Notes under the pieces: model-generated
Told to the model about the DNA's origin: nothing
The model's database searches: none
What the model saw: only the letters and a program-made list of their open reading frames with translations
Shown: positions 25,441 to 37,904 of the stretch, one piece after another
Numbering within the stretch: the first letter of the stretch is position 1
Layout of the letters: every line of letters starts with the position of its first letter
NCBI RefSeq assembly: GCF_000002235.5
Contig: NW_022145539.1
Location: forward strand, 38,501-102,500
Source of the DNA: Strongylocentrotus purpuratus
Taxonomy: Eukaryota; Echinodermata; Echinoidea; Camarodonta; Strongylocentrotidae
DNA: 64,000 nt
Direction of reading: 5' to 3'
Translations under genes and position numbers: made by a program

Positions 25441-27463
25441 CTCCGTTGCTCACCCGCAAATCACTTAAAAGCTCTACCATGATGCATCACCTCTCGTGAA
25501 AGTCCACCATCTTTTAGTGATGTAATTATTTTTCATTTTCACTTCAATCTTTCAGAAAGTATTGTGAACCAGGAGTATTGCAAATTAATTTATTCCGTTT
25601 CTACAGAAATAACAAGAACGATGATTCCATTGCCTTTCTTCTTTTATTATACATTTTTAAGGTAAAATATACAACTTAAATGTAAAGGTGCGCTTATTTA
25701 TCTTTTTGTATCATCTCTACCCTGCGTTAGTTCTTATGACGTCACAATAAAGAGCGGGTTTCACGAGAATTAAACTGTTTTATACGAAGTAGTCCGAATA
25801 TGGTATAAGTATAAGTATAACTGCTGCAAAATGTTTTTACCACAATGTACTAATGTTTGTACGAAATAATGTGCGGATTCCTTTTTTTCTCTCCCCCTCT
25901 TTTTGGTTTATGTTATTAGAATGGGTGATATGGATCTTAATCCAGCATTTTATTATTTTCTTTTATTCTTTAAGAACAGAGTCCCAAGACTGCCGTGCCC
26001 CTGTTTAGTTTACTTGTGACCGGGGCGGGAGTAAACTGGGACTCTTTTCGACTTCTTCCCCCACCATTTTTCCTTGAACAATACTTGAGTTCATTTTGTA
26101 TGCATGGTTGCCATTTTGTAGTATTTATAGCTAAGGGGCAAAAGAACTTTTTTTTTTTTTTACTATGTTCTTCATATTTTGACCAAAAAAGTTGCAGTCT
26201 ATATATATTTGATACATCTTCGCAATGTTTTTTTTTCTTTGTCACTCTTTCCAAAATATTTGATGATATTTATGTTGATGGGAGGATGTAAGGATGTATT
26301 TCAATTCGTGCTTGGTGGATCGCTTGCGTACGTACAAGGCTCTGGCAAATTCATATATTATATATGATAGTATGTTACATGATTATTGTACAGTAATATG
26401 TAACCCATGTGTTTATGCGACGAAATATGACGAAGATTTATTATCACTATTATCATGATTAAGTTCATTGTTCATGTCGTGCTTTTCTTCTATTTGTGAA
26501 TAGTGGGAGAGTACTTGAAGATTCTGATGAAATGCAAGAAATTGATATTAAATTGTGCACGTTCTTACTTGAACACTAAACATGTTTTGACTCTCTTTAT
26601 TCTGTCCATAAAGCGTATTTGTTTCGTCAGATATAGTTGTCGTTTTGGGGGGTTAATATTGTTGTAATTTGTAGTACTTTAAGTGAACACTTGTGCCAGG
26701 CAAAGGGTAGTGACTGATAATGTGTTGATGAAAATTTGAGGTGGTGGTGAAATCATGTTGATGGGTGTGGTCAATGGATAGAACTTGTAACCATGGTAAT
26801 TGTGATGCTGATGTTATATAAGTCCCGAGTCTTGTTGTAATATTAAAGGATGTTGAGTTATCCTTACGTAGACTATCTGATTTTCACCTGTAACTTATAT
26901 TCATTTTCGAAAGTCATCAGGAGAAAGAAAGAGAAAAAAACAACAACATGTCATTTAGCTCGGGGATGTACAATTCATGAAGCGAAACAGCTTATGAAAA
27001 TTTTGCTTTTAAAAGCTTTACAGAGTGACTATATCCTATATTCCTAAGTGCCTCTTTACTAATATTACAACACGAGCTAGGGTGCACGTTTGACAAGTAA
27101 TACCATGTCTCATATAATCATTAGTCATCTTGGATAGTCACAGCTATTCTTATTGTATTCTCACTGGAATGTAACTGTAGAATTTTCCCCTAAATCCCCT
27201 TGCTTTTAATGGTGATCTCTGAGCAATAAGCAACATATTCCACGTCGAGCGGAAAAAAGGGGGAACCGCGATATTTTATTATTTCTATCCCATTAGCGGG
27301 TATAGAATAGCATTTGACTAATGCCCGCGAAATGCCGGGGAGGGATTAGGAGTATAATAACGAGGTAGACTATGCGGCCCATTTAGTTAATCCAGATTTC
27401 GTTAAGCACCTCCATCTGGCGACGGGCATATACAAGATCTGCTCTAATTATTCAAGATGTACA

Positions 27464-27478
27464 CCCCCCCCCCCCCCC

Positions 27479-27533
<55 letters not shown>

Positions 27534-27616
27534 ATCTCTACTTTATCTTTTTCTTTATCTTTCTCCCCCCCCTCTCTCTCTCTCTCTTTCACTCCCTCCC
27601 TCTCCCTCCTCCTTAC

Positions 27617-27664
<48 letters not shown>

Positions 27665-27890
27665 TATATATACATATGCCTACCCTGTCCCTCGCTCCTT
27701 TTATCTTCCTATCTATGTCTTTCTCTCCAAAGTCTCTCCTCCGTCTTCCTTTTTTCTCTTCCTCTTCTCCAGTTCATTTCTTTCTATCTATATCCTCATC
27801 TCTCTCTCTCCCCCCTCTCTCTCTCTCTTTCTTTCTCTCTCTCTTCCTCTTCCTCCCTCTCCCTCTCTCCCTCCATCCCTCCCTGTTTTC
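27464..27890. repeat. Poly-C followed by long CT-rich tract
   Basis: C17 at 27464-27480, then (CT)n cores at about 27482-27527 and 27622-27660, with CCT/CTTT between. It keeps a 152-codon Ser/Leu/Pro frame open. Confidence 0.93.
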
Positions 27891-28201
27891 ATTTTCTGCT
27901 CCGAACGACTATTAAAATGCAGCTCTAGCTGTCTAGCCCCGAAAATGGCGCTCTCAAATTCAAGCTGTCGTCTTTAAGAGACCTTTAAACGATCTTCTTT
28001 TTGGTCGCCTCCCTGACAATTGTCCTGCTTTAAATGTCCATCGCTGCCCCCCGTGGGACACAACCATAATGATTCTCTTCTCTTCCTATCTCCATATTCA
28101 TTGGGTTATCTCGAACGAGCGGATCCGTGAGTATTCAGAGCAGTCACAAACACGTAGAAACTGGACGTCTGGGAGTATAGGAGGGGTGAAAAGGGGAAAA
28201 C

Positions 28202-28202
<1 letters not shown>

Positions 28203-28264
<62 letters not shown>

Positions 28265-28302
28265 AGGGAGGGGGAAAAGATATATATATATATTATTATT
28301 AT

Positions 28303-28339
<37 letters not shown>

Positions 28340-28430
28340 AGAGAGAGGGGAGGGGGGAGGTGTGAAACGAAAGGAAGGGAAGGAGAGAAAGGGGGAAGGG
28401 AGGAAGAGATCGAGAGTGAGAGAGATACAG
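28203..28430. repeat. (GA)n tracts with AT/TTA insert
   Basis: (GA)n at 28203-28257, GGGA units, then (AT)n and (TTA)n near 28279-28303, then (GA)n again to about 28335 and mixed purines to 28430. It is purine-rich on +, opposite to the tract at 27.46-27.89 kb. Confidence 0.93.
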
Positions 28431-29319
28431 CAACTGGGTAAAAAAATATATATATATAAAAATGATTAAATAAACACATGAACCATATAAATCATTTGAG
28501 AAACCTTGTCTTGTTGTGTTAATATGCAGAAAATAATGAATTTGAACAAAGGCAATTAGCTTTATTGGACCTGTATAATTCAGCACAATAATTGCCGAAA
28601 ACAGAGAGAGAGAGAGAGATTATGACCAATGAACCTGTCCATGTATGGTTGACATTCCATTTTAAAATTATTGTGTTTTCTTTCTTTTAATATAATAAAT
28701 TACAGAAGAAAGTCGTAGTTCTCTTCATTAACATGACAAATTATAGGATTCATAAGACAAGGCGTCGTTTTCGATTATCTTGCTTTTACAGAGGGCAAGA
28801 CTTTCAATCAAATGCCTTCTTTTCTACTGACATAATGTACCTCTACAAACGGGCTGTAAGAAAAATACAAATTACACTACACATATATATATCACTCATA
28901 AAAGTGGGAATCAATGAAGTTCTACATCACCGGGGTCCAAGATATATTTCCTCAAATTGGAACTCATGCAGTGGCAAGCGTTGTGCTTGTGACGTGCCCA
29001 ACGAATCAACATTATGCCAACGTTGGGGGCGTTAACACCGAAGCTTGGAGCAGAACAACTCGCCGTCTTTATCGATGTCATCTGATAATTTCCTGTTGTA
29101 AACAAGGTTATAAGCCTCTTATAGTACGAAACCGATTAAGATATTATCAAGTTTTCTTTCGGAAGAAGACCTTTTAACTGATTATACTATTATAGTTATA
29201 TTTTTCTTTTTCTACAAAAAGAGGAAATACTGAGTGAAGGGGGGGGGGGGGGTGCTGGAAGCACTCATTAATATCTTTGGATATTGGACTTTACATTATT
29301 ATATATCATATGAAATCCA

Positions 29320-29840
29320 TTTTTTTCGAAGGCTCGTAGTTTCGAAGGTTTGTTACTCCGAGGGTTTGTCATTCGTTTATACTTAGTCGACCGAAAATGA
29401 AAAAGGTTTTGTAATTCCGAAATAAATTAGGGTTTGTAATTCAAAAATTATGTAAAGTTTCTTTATTCCGGAAATTTGAGAAAAGGCCTTAATTCCGAAA
29501 GTGCAAAAATATTAATAATTCGGAAATCAAATAAAATCAAGTATCGTTTCGGAATTACGAACTGTCAGAGTAATGAACCCCTTATTCATCTTTTTGGAAT
29601 ATGAACCCAGTATCTTTTTTTAAATCATGAAATCCATTTTATTTTCGAAATACTGAATCTTTTTTTCATTTTCGGCATTTCGAAACTTTAGAATAATGAT
29701 TTTTTTCATTTTTTCAATAACGAACCTTCAAAGTAATGCATCAAAAAAATGTTTGGGAAAACGAAGTCTGTTTCATTTTTGGAATTATGAACCCACTTGT
29801 CTGAGGAATTTGTGTTTCAGACGTGAACCTTTGGAAAAAC
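29320..29840. repeat. Degenerate inverted minisatellite of 'TTTCGGAATTAYGAACC' type
   Basis: From 29325 to about 29500 the units read in the form GGTTTGTAATTCCGAAA with AAAATGAAAAAGG spacers. From about 29540 to 29840 they read in the opposite form (TTTCGGAATTACGAAC, AATGAACCCC, TCATTTTCGG). The unit is about 30-45 bp and strongly diverged. The switch in orientation lies near 29510-29550. No coding content is convincing. Confidence 0.7.
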
Positions 29841-30245
29841 AAGTAACACTCCAAAAGGGGACACTCCGAGACTGTGCACAAAGTAATCTGTAGACTTGGT
29901 CCTTAGGTCCTGTGGCAGAATTAACGCTTCCAACACCACCAATCAACTCCACACCACCTCCATAGCGACACCGCTACCACCATCCTAAAAGCCGCCACCA
30001 GCTACCAAAATCATCATTGCTAACATTGAGTGAAGAAGCCTGTTGCTTGGTAGTTTATCCTCCAAGTCATACGATTAATATTGCCTCACATCGAATAGCA
30101 ACTTCGTCATCGACCCCGGCATCGACCCCTTCCATACAGTCAATTTGTGTTTTCGTCACTTCAATCACGGTCATCGTCGTCTCCGTCGTGGCGGTCGTCG
30201 TCATCCTTATCCTCATCATTAGCATATTGTTGTTGTTGTTTTGAT

Positions 30246-30436
30246 TCTTCTTCCTTATCTGCTTCATCTTTTTCTTCTTTTTCCTCTTCTTCATCATCTT
30301 CTTCTTCTTCTTCTTCTTTTTCTTCTTCTTCTTTTCTTCTTCTTCTTCTTCTTCTTCTTCTTCTTCTTCTTCTTCATCTTCATCTTCTTCATCATCTTCT
30401 TCTTCTTCTTTCTTCTTCTTCTTCTTCTTCTTCTTC

Positions 30437-30467
<31 letters not shown>

Positions 30468-30590
30468 TACTATAATTATTATTATTATTATTGTATTCTT
30501 CTTCTACTTGTTCTTCTTCTCCTCCTCCTCCTTCTCTTTCTCCTCCTCTTCCTCTTGCTCCTCCATTTCTTCTCCTTCTCCGCCATGATC
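30246..30590. repeat. Compound (TTC)n / (TTA)n / (TCC)n microsatellite
   Basis: TTC-type triplets from about 30250 to 30437, ATT/TTA triplets 30438-30492, then TTC/TCC to about 30590. The 166-codon poly-Ser frame is an artefact of the array. Confidence 0.93.
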
Positions 30591-31621
30591 ATGATTATCA
30601 TCATCATCCGCATTACCAATATCATGACCACAGTCATATCGTCATGATTGCAGTCTTCCACAATCCAACCTCCTTACCAAGTGACAGAAACACAAGTGCG
30701 CGTTACTTATCTACGCGGAATCACGCTCTTTTGCCATGTCAGTAGCAGTCAGTTCGTTATTATTTATTGATTCAAGACAAAGAAAATACTCTATGAAATA
30801 TATGATCCGAAATACAATACCACATGCCCTTTATAAAATGTCATTGTGTCGCAAAATTGGAAATGGGAAGGAAGTTTTGCTGATGAATCGTGACGAGTCT
30901 TCATCAAAAGTCATTGAATTTCAGCGCGCGTGGAGAGAGCAAAAGAAAGTCAATGTTGACTCGCTAAATGCTCTGTTTTCCTAGCGCACATTGTTAGCTG
31001 TGTTAATTTGATTTGTATATGCACACGGGGCAAACAAATTAGGCACGCCGTGCGAGAATAAAGACACAAACGATTGAATATGAGGCTATAAATGGCGGAA
31101 GCGAAGGAGGAGAAAATGTGGCGCGCGCTAAATTTGGCGGGAACGTGAGCGAAGAAAGTTCGAGGGGAGGAAAATTGAGTTAGAATGCAAATCGTGAGGT
31201 GGGAAAGCGGAGGAGTTCCAGCGCGTGTGCGGTAGAGTATTAAGAAATTGCTGACGAAAATTGAATAACGGAAAAGAGAGCGGGAACAAAAATGACAGAT
31301 TGAAGCTGTGTTCACAAGTTTGGCGGCGTGGTTTGTAAATTTGATAAGCGATTTCATGTCATATTCAAAGAATCAAATTTGAATCATGTGTCGAGAGTTT
31401 GTTAACAAAACAGTTTGGTGTATGCTCAAATTTGGTAAATACAGAGCTCCATATTGTCATATTTAATCACACGGAGGCATCTCCCAAATGAAAAGGGATG
31501 CCAGGCAGAAGCAGATCCAAAGATGGGGAGGGGGTTCACGGGGTCTAGACACCACCCCCTGATAATCTTCCTGCATGGTCAGCGATCTCGGGAAATTGGA
31601 CACGCCCCACCCCGCCTCCTA

Positions 31622-31640
31622 AACACACACACACACACAC
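31622..31640. repeat. (AC)n microsatellite
   Basis: About nine AC units. Confidence 0.9.
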
Positions 31641-31711
31641 CCTCTTCTCCTCAATAACCCTCTTTAGATATTGAAATGGCATTGAACATAATCAGAGATT
31701 TGGGGAAGTTG

Positions 31712-31731
31712 CCCCCCCCCCCCCCCCCCCC
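31712..31731. repeat. Poly-C run (20 C)
   Basis: Uninterrupted C20, followed by ACCCCC. Confidence 0.95.
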
Positions 31732-33013
31732 ACCCCCATTCTACAAACTCCTCGAGCCGCCCCTGTCTTTACACAAAGACCAGCTAGGAGATGGAACGGA
31801 TGAGCGTTTAAAAGCATGCCGCTGTCGAATTAAGAAGAAAATTACAAAGTCAACTTCGACATCATGTATAACTTGGTAGATTGTCATGAATAACATATAA
31901 AGCCTCTGCATCTCAGATTAATGGGTGTGTCCGTATCTACTCATATAAAAAAAAAAATCACTGAATTAACAGTCATGATGGAGGAAAGAAGCATATCGAC
32001 CAGATTTATCCGTCGCCTTATGAAATTAATTAAAGATCATTAATGGTAACTGCTTTTTTAATGCACTCTATAGATTATCGTTAAAGTTATACAACATGTT
32101 TAGTAGTGCCATGATACTTTTTATGAGAGTACATCATTTTTCCATGGAAAATATCTTTTGTCAAGAGGAGTCTTTATGATAGTTTTAACTCAAATGAGTC
32201 CTTATTAGAGTCTACATTACCTAATTAAATACCGTCTCCCTGTCTCTTCCTTTTTTATGCATCTTTATCTCTTTTCCCCCATATATTATGATATATTAGA
32301 TTATTCGCTTGTTATTCATCAGAGGTGCTGATTCTGTGCAATAATCTACTCTAATTATGAAAAAATTAAGAAGAAAGGACTCGATAAAAGCCTTCTTAAT
32401 GCCTTCTTATCGTTGAGCATCTTGTTATTAAAACGGCATTCCATTATGCTTTTTTTTTTTACATGTTTCACCACATTTTGTGCAATAAAAAAAAAATCCT
32501 GTTTATCATTACTTAATTTTCACTGGCTATAATTTTTGGTTTTTACTGAATGTCTGAAACAAATGCAAAATATTCCATCTAGATTGTTCACTATCTTTGA
32601 TCTACATGGTTCTCTTATCTGTCATTAAAAAGACGGGCATTTAAAAATATATCATCATGAAAATAATATAGAGTACTTGTAATACGCCAACTCCACATGA
32701 ATGGTGTGCTAGAGGCACAAAGGAAAAGTAGGAAAATGAAAATACACAAAAGTGAGACAAACTATTCGAAATTCCATATGGCTTAGAATGATCAAGAGCA
32801 GGATAGGAATCAAACTTGTAGCATGAAATTAATATATTTTGACAGTTCTTTATATGCTTCTTTAAACATAATGTTCTCATCATTCAGAAATTTAAGTTAT
32901 TTTCTGAAATTGCAGAGGTATAAAACCATGGCAACCGCTATATTTGAACATAACCATGACATGGGAGATGGATTTATTCAGCCACTTACCTTATAATATT
33001 TGGTGGTTTGATG

Positions 33014-33043
33014 AGTTATATATATATATATATATATATATAT
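33014..33043. repeat. (AT)n microsatellite
   Basis: About 13 TA units. Confidence 0.93.
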
Positions 33044-33146
33044 GTCATTTTACAGAAAACAATCCGTTACCATGGCAACAAACATAGACGTCATTTAGAA
33101 GGGATAAAAAAGCAAGGTGTAGATTCGTTTTTAGCACCCCCAATAT

Positions 33147-33250
33147 ACAAGATACAAGATACAAGATATTTTATTTGGTCTTTGCAAACAAGGGAATAGC
33201 ACGTAAAATCAGATTCTTCAGAAAATTGTAACACACTTTAAACTCACCAA
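33147..33250 (-). mobile_element. Probable LINE 3' end with (ATCTTGT)n tail, minus strand
   Basis: On + the left edge shows three copies of ATACAAG in tandem followed by ATATTTTATTTGG. Read on the minus strand this is a CCAAATAAAATATCTTG end with a short oligomer tail, a pattern usual for CR1/L2-type LINEs. The body to the right has no recognisable reverse transcriptase, so extent and family are open. Confidence 0.35.
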
Positions 33251-36240
33251 GTACTAATAGATCTACTGGAAATCAAATACATGTATATACACATATGATA
33301 TTTTGTTTCATTAGCCTTTATGTGTCTTTTGAAGGCGAAATTTTAAAAAATCATTAAAAAAAGAGAGTATTAAAACAAAATATTCAACAATTATAACGAA
33401 GGCATATCAAAACAAATGACGATCACACTTTCCATTTCCCAATAAATATGTGTTCTCTTTCCACATCATACATCATTTGTCATTATTTAATTTTTTTAAA
33501 TCTACATTTCTTAATATCCAATACTCGTTTCTATCTCCTCTTTAACCGACATGCACAAAAAGACAAGGTATACAAATTGAATTTAAAAATACACGCTTTC
33601 CGTTTGAAAGATTCCTGAGGAGTCCCCACAATCTCCATATTTTAAAGGCATTTAAGAAGAGCGTTGTGAAGTGTTCTGTGGTATCTAAAGTAACATGCAG
33701 TCAGCGATGCGGAAGGGCGCCAATTTGGCAGCTTTCCCGCGTGAAATATACAAGAAAAGGCCAACCGCGATGGTTTTCCTTTTTCTTCCTATTTTGTTTT
33801 GCATTTCTGTTGTTGTTTTGTATATTTGCGACGCGTTCGTGTGGCTCATCTGACGTACTCGTTTATGTAAATTGATTTCCGTAATCATTCAAGCAAAATA
33901 GGGGAAAGAATTTGCAATTTGGTGAGAAAGAAAACGCAGAAGGCTCATTTTCACCACTGGCATTGCTAACTACTCACTACTCTATAGTAATGTGAGCGGC
34001 AAGCGAATTTCTATCATCATTAAAGGTACATGTGTAATTTGATCGAAAAATCGTTTTGAAGCAGTAACATATTACCAAAATAACCATTTCTTTCGGTTAC
34101 AGTATAACTGAAGATGTTTCAAAATGTGACATTCTGTCTTTTTTCATTGTACTTGATATCAAGCCCATGGCCAATTATAAAATGTAGATAGCAATTACTA
34201 ACTTTTTAATGAGTACTTCTCGTGGTTTTCTCGTATGCCAAAACATTTTCCGTCTACCAATTTCCGACGTCATTTCCTTAATTTCGCCACCATCACTTTG
34301 TCAAAATACTAAATAGAAAATGGAAATGAAAGAAGCTAGATTACAATGTTTGTTTTACGATATATGTATAGCCTTATCATAGCTAGAATTTAAGGCATAT
34401 CCAAGTTAACTTTACTAAATACAGATCGTAACATGTGAAATTATTAAACTAGAAAATAGGATTCGAAGAAGAACAATAAAAACGGTAAGAAAATAAGCAC
34501 TCCTTCACTTTGAGCATGGCAAGGGAATTTTCATTTTGGTGATTCGTGTCTTTGCAAAGTCAGTTTCATTACTATCACTTGACCTATTACAAGATTTATA
34601 TTTTGTTTTATGTGTCGTTAGTTTTTGTCAAACTACGAACGAAACTAGTTACCTTGTCATTAAAAAAGCCTAATGCACCGTAAACTAGATGTTCTTTGGG
34701 TTTATTTCAGCAATCAAAACACGTCATAAGGGAGAACGGGGGATGTAAACATGCTTTGCAGAGTATAGCCAGACAACAAAAGCGTACTTTGCGAGAGAGG
34801 AAAAAGTAAAATCGGCTTTTAAGATTAACGAAGAGTAGAATAATGTTTGTTGAAAAACAAGACGCAGGTGAAATAGCATCTGATGAAACATTAAAGAATA
34901 TCTCAGAGTGTCCTCTTCCTGAGAATCCTTAGGAAATGGTTTGTTGTTGAGTAAATTCCCTGTCGTTGTAACGCTTGCCGAGAGAGAATTACAGGATGTC
35001 TGTATTTCAACCTCCCCCTACTATCAGAAGATGGCTGTAAAACACATCGCTATCATATTCTAATCCTCTTTCGTTCATGTCTGATTACCTCATCAGAAGA
35101 GAGAGAGAGTGCCTCGTTGTAGCTATTAAACAGAATCTCGAATAGTGCGGATAAAGGGAGAGACGGGGAAACTTGGAGGGAAAAATCCTTTCTTCCATTA
35201 ACAACCGGTGCGAGAATGTCATATCGAAATCTCAATGGAATTGCGTTAAAACCATGCTCTCAGCACGTAATTGCCTATATAATGACGGCTATAGTCCGAT
35301 TGACAATGCTGTATCTCGGTCAATACGGAGAGTGGTAATGAAACTTAAAGGACTTGTCTTTTGTCAGACTATCAATATCAAGATACTTTCTCGAAGATGA
35401 AAGCAATTTTTTGTTCTTCTTCTCCCGGTGTGCCGTATAGATGTAACGGAGGAGAGATGGAGAGAGGACGGGGTAGACTCGGCTTTGGTGATGACGGTGG
35501 TGGTCTGCGGCATCGGGCAACGCGCGGGAGGGCGGCTGGGGAAATGTAATGAAACTCTTTCAAGCAAATGAGAAAGGATTAAGTTCGAAAATAGACATGT
35601 ATCAAGCTACACGAAGAAGCTGAAGAACAGCAATTAGAAGGAGAACCCTTTCCTATTACAATCTAGTCATTGACATTTAAAGGATTTTCAAGAGGAAATT
35701 AGGCAGCGCTATCGAGCCGCAGACCTCATTATCAGAATCTCTAATGACCTAACTCACATTCTCAAAAGCAACTTTTGGGAAATGTCTGAGTTGGCGTATC
35801 GTACAAATATCTTTTCGTCAAGTATAACAGATTAATTTACAATATATGATACAGACATGCATTTCGATGTAACAAATAAAATGTGAACTGCACATCTTAG
35901 CGTTTTATTATTTGATTGACATAAACTCGAAAATAATGTTTAAATGTTGCTTATGCTTCTTCAGAATGACACGCACTAACTTGCAATGACTGTCTGTTTG
36001 AGCACACAAGTCAAAATGTAGTATACTTTCAGGGTTTCAAGTGCGTTCATTTCGCGGACATCTTTTCCTTTCAGATAATATACACATTTTTCATATCTGA
36101 TATCGTTTACACTATTATGGTTATTAAACTTTTGCACCCCTCTTTTTTAGATAAAAAGTTTTTTTGGGTGAAAAAAACTATAAAATCTTGAACATTCGGG
36201 ATAATGTAATGTTTTTTTAAATTTTTGTTTGGTATTGGTC

Positions 36241-37112
36241 GGGGGTGGTATTCTGAACATTGTTGTAAGTTTTGTGTTATCTTTTGTTGTATCTTCCAGA
36301 GATAACACAGCGCTAATATTGTTGTAAGTTGGTATTCTGAACATTGTTTTATCCCTGTGTTATCTCTTGAAGGACCGCCTCTATCTTATCTTTGACCATT
36401 GATGACACGCCCATTTTTATGGACCCTACCAATCAAAATCTATTTTATATAAGCATGATAAGTAGATCAACCAATAGGAATACTTTATGCCATATCTGAA
36501 GATGCGCCTAGCGCATACTAATCTTGGGCGTAATTAGTTATTTGAGCACTTATTACGCGCGTCATCATTATGCGCTGTTGAATGTGGATCATGCAGACAA
36601 ATCACACTTTCACTATATTGGTTAAGATGAGAGCATTAAAATAGTCCTATCCTAGCATGTAATATCTTAGAAAGTTCTCATCTGTGATGTTTCCGGTCAA
36701 CACACAATCTTCTTCTAACTCGTCTATTGGCACGAAGTTGGTTCTGGGCAAAAAATATTTCCGCCATTATATCACCACGAAAGATACAACAACCCCCTAC
36801 CTGTTGTAAATATTGTTGTAAATACCATGCAAGATAAGATAAGATAAAAGATACAACAACTTTCAGAATACCAATTATCTCGACATTATCTCCCGTGCGC
36901 ATATGCAAATGAGAATTAAATGCCACTTTATTAATAATACGCACAATTACAAGCGCACCAAAGTATGAGCGCAGGCGCGGCCAATAAGATGAGAGAAAAG
37001 ATACAACAAAAGATAACACAAAAGTTACAACAATGTTCAGAATACCAACTTTATCTTATCTTCAAAGATACAACAATATCAGAGATAACACAGGGTTCAG
37101 AATACCGCCCCT
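36241..37112. mobile_element. Non-autonomous DNA transposon (MITE-like), 872 bp, nested inverted repeats
   Basis: The left end GGGGGTGGTATTCTGAAC (36241-36258) matches the reverse complement of the right end (37095-37112) at 16 of 18 bases. GGTC flanks both ends (36237-36240 and 37113-37116), a fitting 4-bp target duplication. The core motif GGTATTCTGAA(C) recurs inside: on + at 36331 and in reverse at about 36861 and 37035. Blocks such as TTGTTGTAAG, GTGTTATCTTTTGTTGTATC and AGATAACACAG occur in opposite orientations in the two arms. The roughly 450-bp centre codes for nothing recognisable. Confidence 0.82.
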
Positions 37113-37583
37113 GGTCCTTATCTCGTTGTTGCTGTCACCACGGTTACTAAGGTATTACCAGTGTTTGCCCAACATAGCAACATATGATATATGAAAGTCC
37201 TGGTATTTCCCATAATAAGTTACATTAGTTATTCTCACCGGGAATAACATTCGATGAGAAACATCCATGATTCTTGAGTGATATAAGCACGTGACTGGAG
37301 AATTATGTAAGGCGAGGGCTCGAAACCAACATGAAATCCAAAGCAAAAAACAAAAAGTACCAAAAACAGAAATATATACAAAAAGTATATCAGCCTAGTA
37401 GTTGATTGCAAATAGATATTGAAATATCCACGAGAGAGCTATTATCCAGAGTGACAAGGGAGATTGTATTCTATTTTCTTATTAACTAAATAATTTTTCA
37501 TTAAAAATCTTGGTCAAATATTCAGAACAAGGATTAAGCCGTGCTCCCTGGGATTAGTTGGGGGGTAGATGCTGGATTATAAT

Positions 37584-37861
37584 TAATGGCGTAGCTACAA
37601 AGGGAGGGGCAAGGGATTACATGGGGGTGCCCCCTTCATCGAACGGTGAAAAGGGTTAAGTTTAAAAAGGAAGAAATTGAAGGGACTCAGAAAAGAAAAA
37701 TGATAGGACCCCCCCCCCCTCAATATCATACCCTTAACTTGATAGCCTTGCTATTGTTTAGTTTATTTAACGAACAAGGCCGATGCCCCACCCCCCCCCC
37801 CCCCCCACCCCACCCATGGTCCCAGTTCCCCTTATTGGTTAGAATACGCTAAGCTACTGGT
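37584..37861. mobile_element. Degraded hAT-style short element with poly-C tracts
   Basis: The left end TAATGGCGTAGCTAC (37584) and the reverse complement of the right end, CCAGTAGCTTAGCGTA (to about 37861), both resemble the CAGTGGCGTAGCTAC end of dispersed hAT-like elements. The inside has poly-C at about 37711 and 37791-37806. No clear target duplication and no coding region. It sits directly beside the (AAT)n tail of a LINE fragment. Confidence 0.4.
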
Positions 37862-37904
37862 TGATGATACTCTCCCGCTTCACACTTAGTCATTTTTTGT
37901 ATTT

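Larger units (their letters stand above)
24246..27050 (+). other. Possible extended 3' UTR or immediate downstream DNA
   Basis: No gene recognised. The part to 25.45 kb holds a G12 run near 24626, (CT)n at 24841-24885 and 25351-25440, and an A8 run. From about 25.5 to 26.9 kb the sequence is U-rich on + with repeated TGTA, TTTGT and ATTTA-like motifs, an AATAAA at 25746 and ATTAAA near 26843. That texture suits a long 3' UTR but proves nothing. Confidence 0.3.
27051..36240. other. Intergenic block, repeat-rich
   Basis: No gene recognised. It holds polypyrimidine/polypurine tracts (27.46-28.43 kb), an inverted minisatellite (29.3-29.84 kb), a TTC/TTA/TCC array (30.2-30.6 kb), poly-C at 31712, (AC)n at 31622, (AT)n at 33014 and a probable LINE 3' end at 33.15 kb. 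The stretches 28.5-29.2, 30.9-31.4 and 33.65-36.1 kb are non-repetitive with no accepted frame. Confidence 0.6.

Noticed and set aside
27457-27915. 152-codon Pro/Ser/Leu frame
   Set aside because: Artefact of poly-C and (CT)n; no recognisable protein.
30147-30647. 166-codon poly-Ser/Tyr frame
   Set aside because: Artefact of the TTC/TTA/TCC triplet array.
31499-31769. Possible hAT-like element (GCAGATCCAAAG left, GAGCCGCCCCTG right, poly-C inside)
   Set aside because: The plan resembles elements with CAGGGGCGGATCC ends, but the two ends match poorly and no target duplication is seen.
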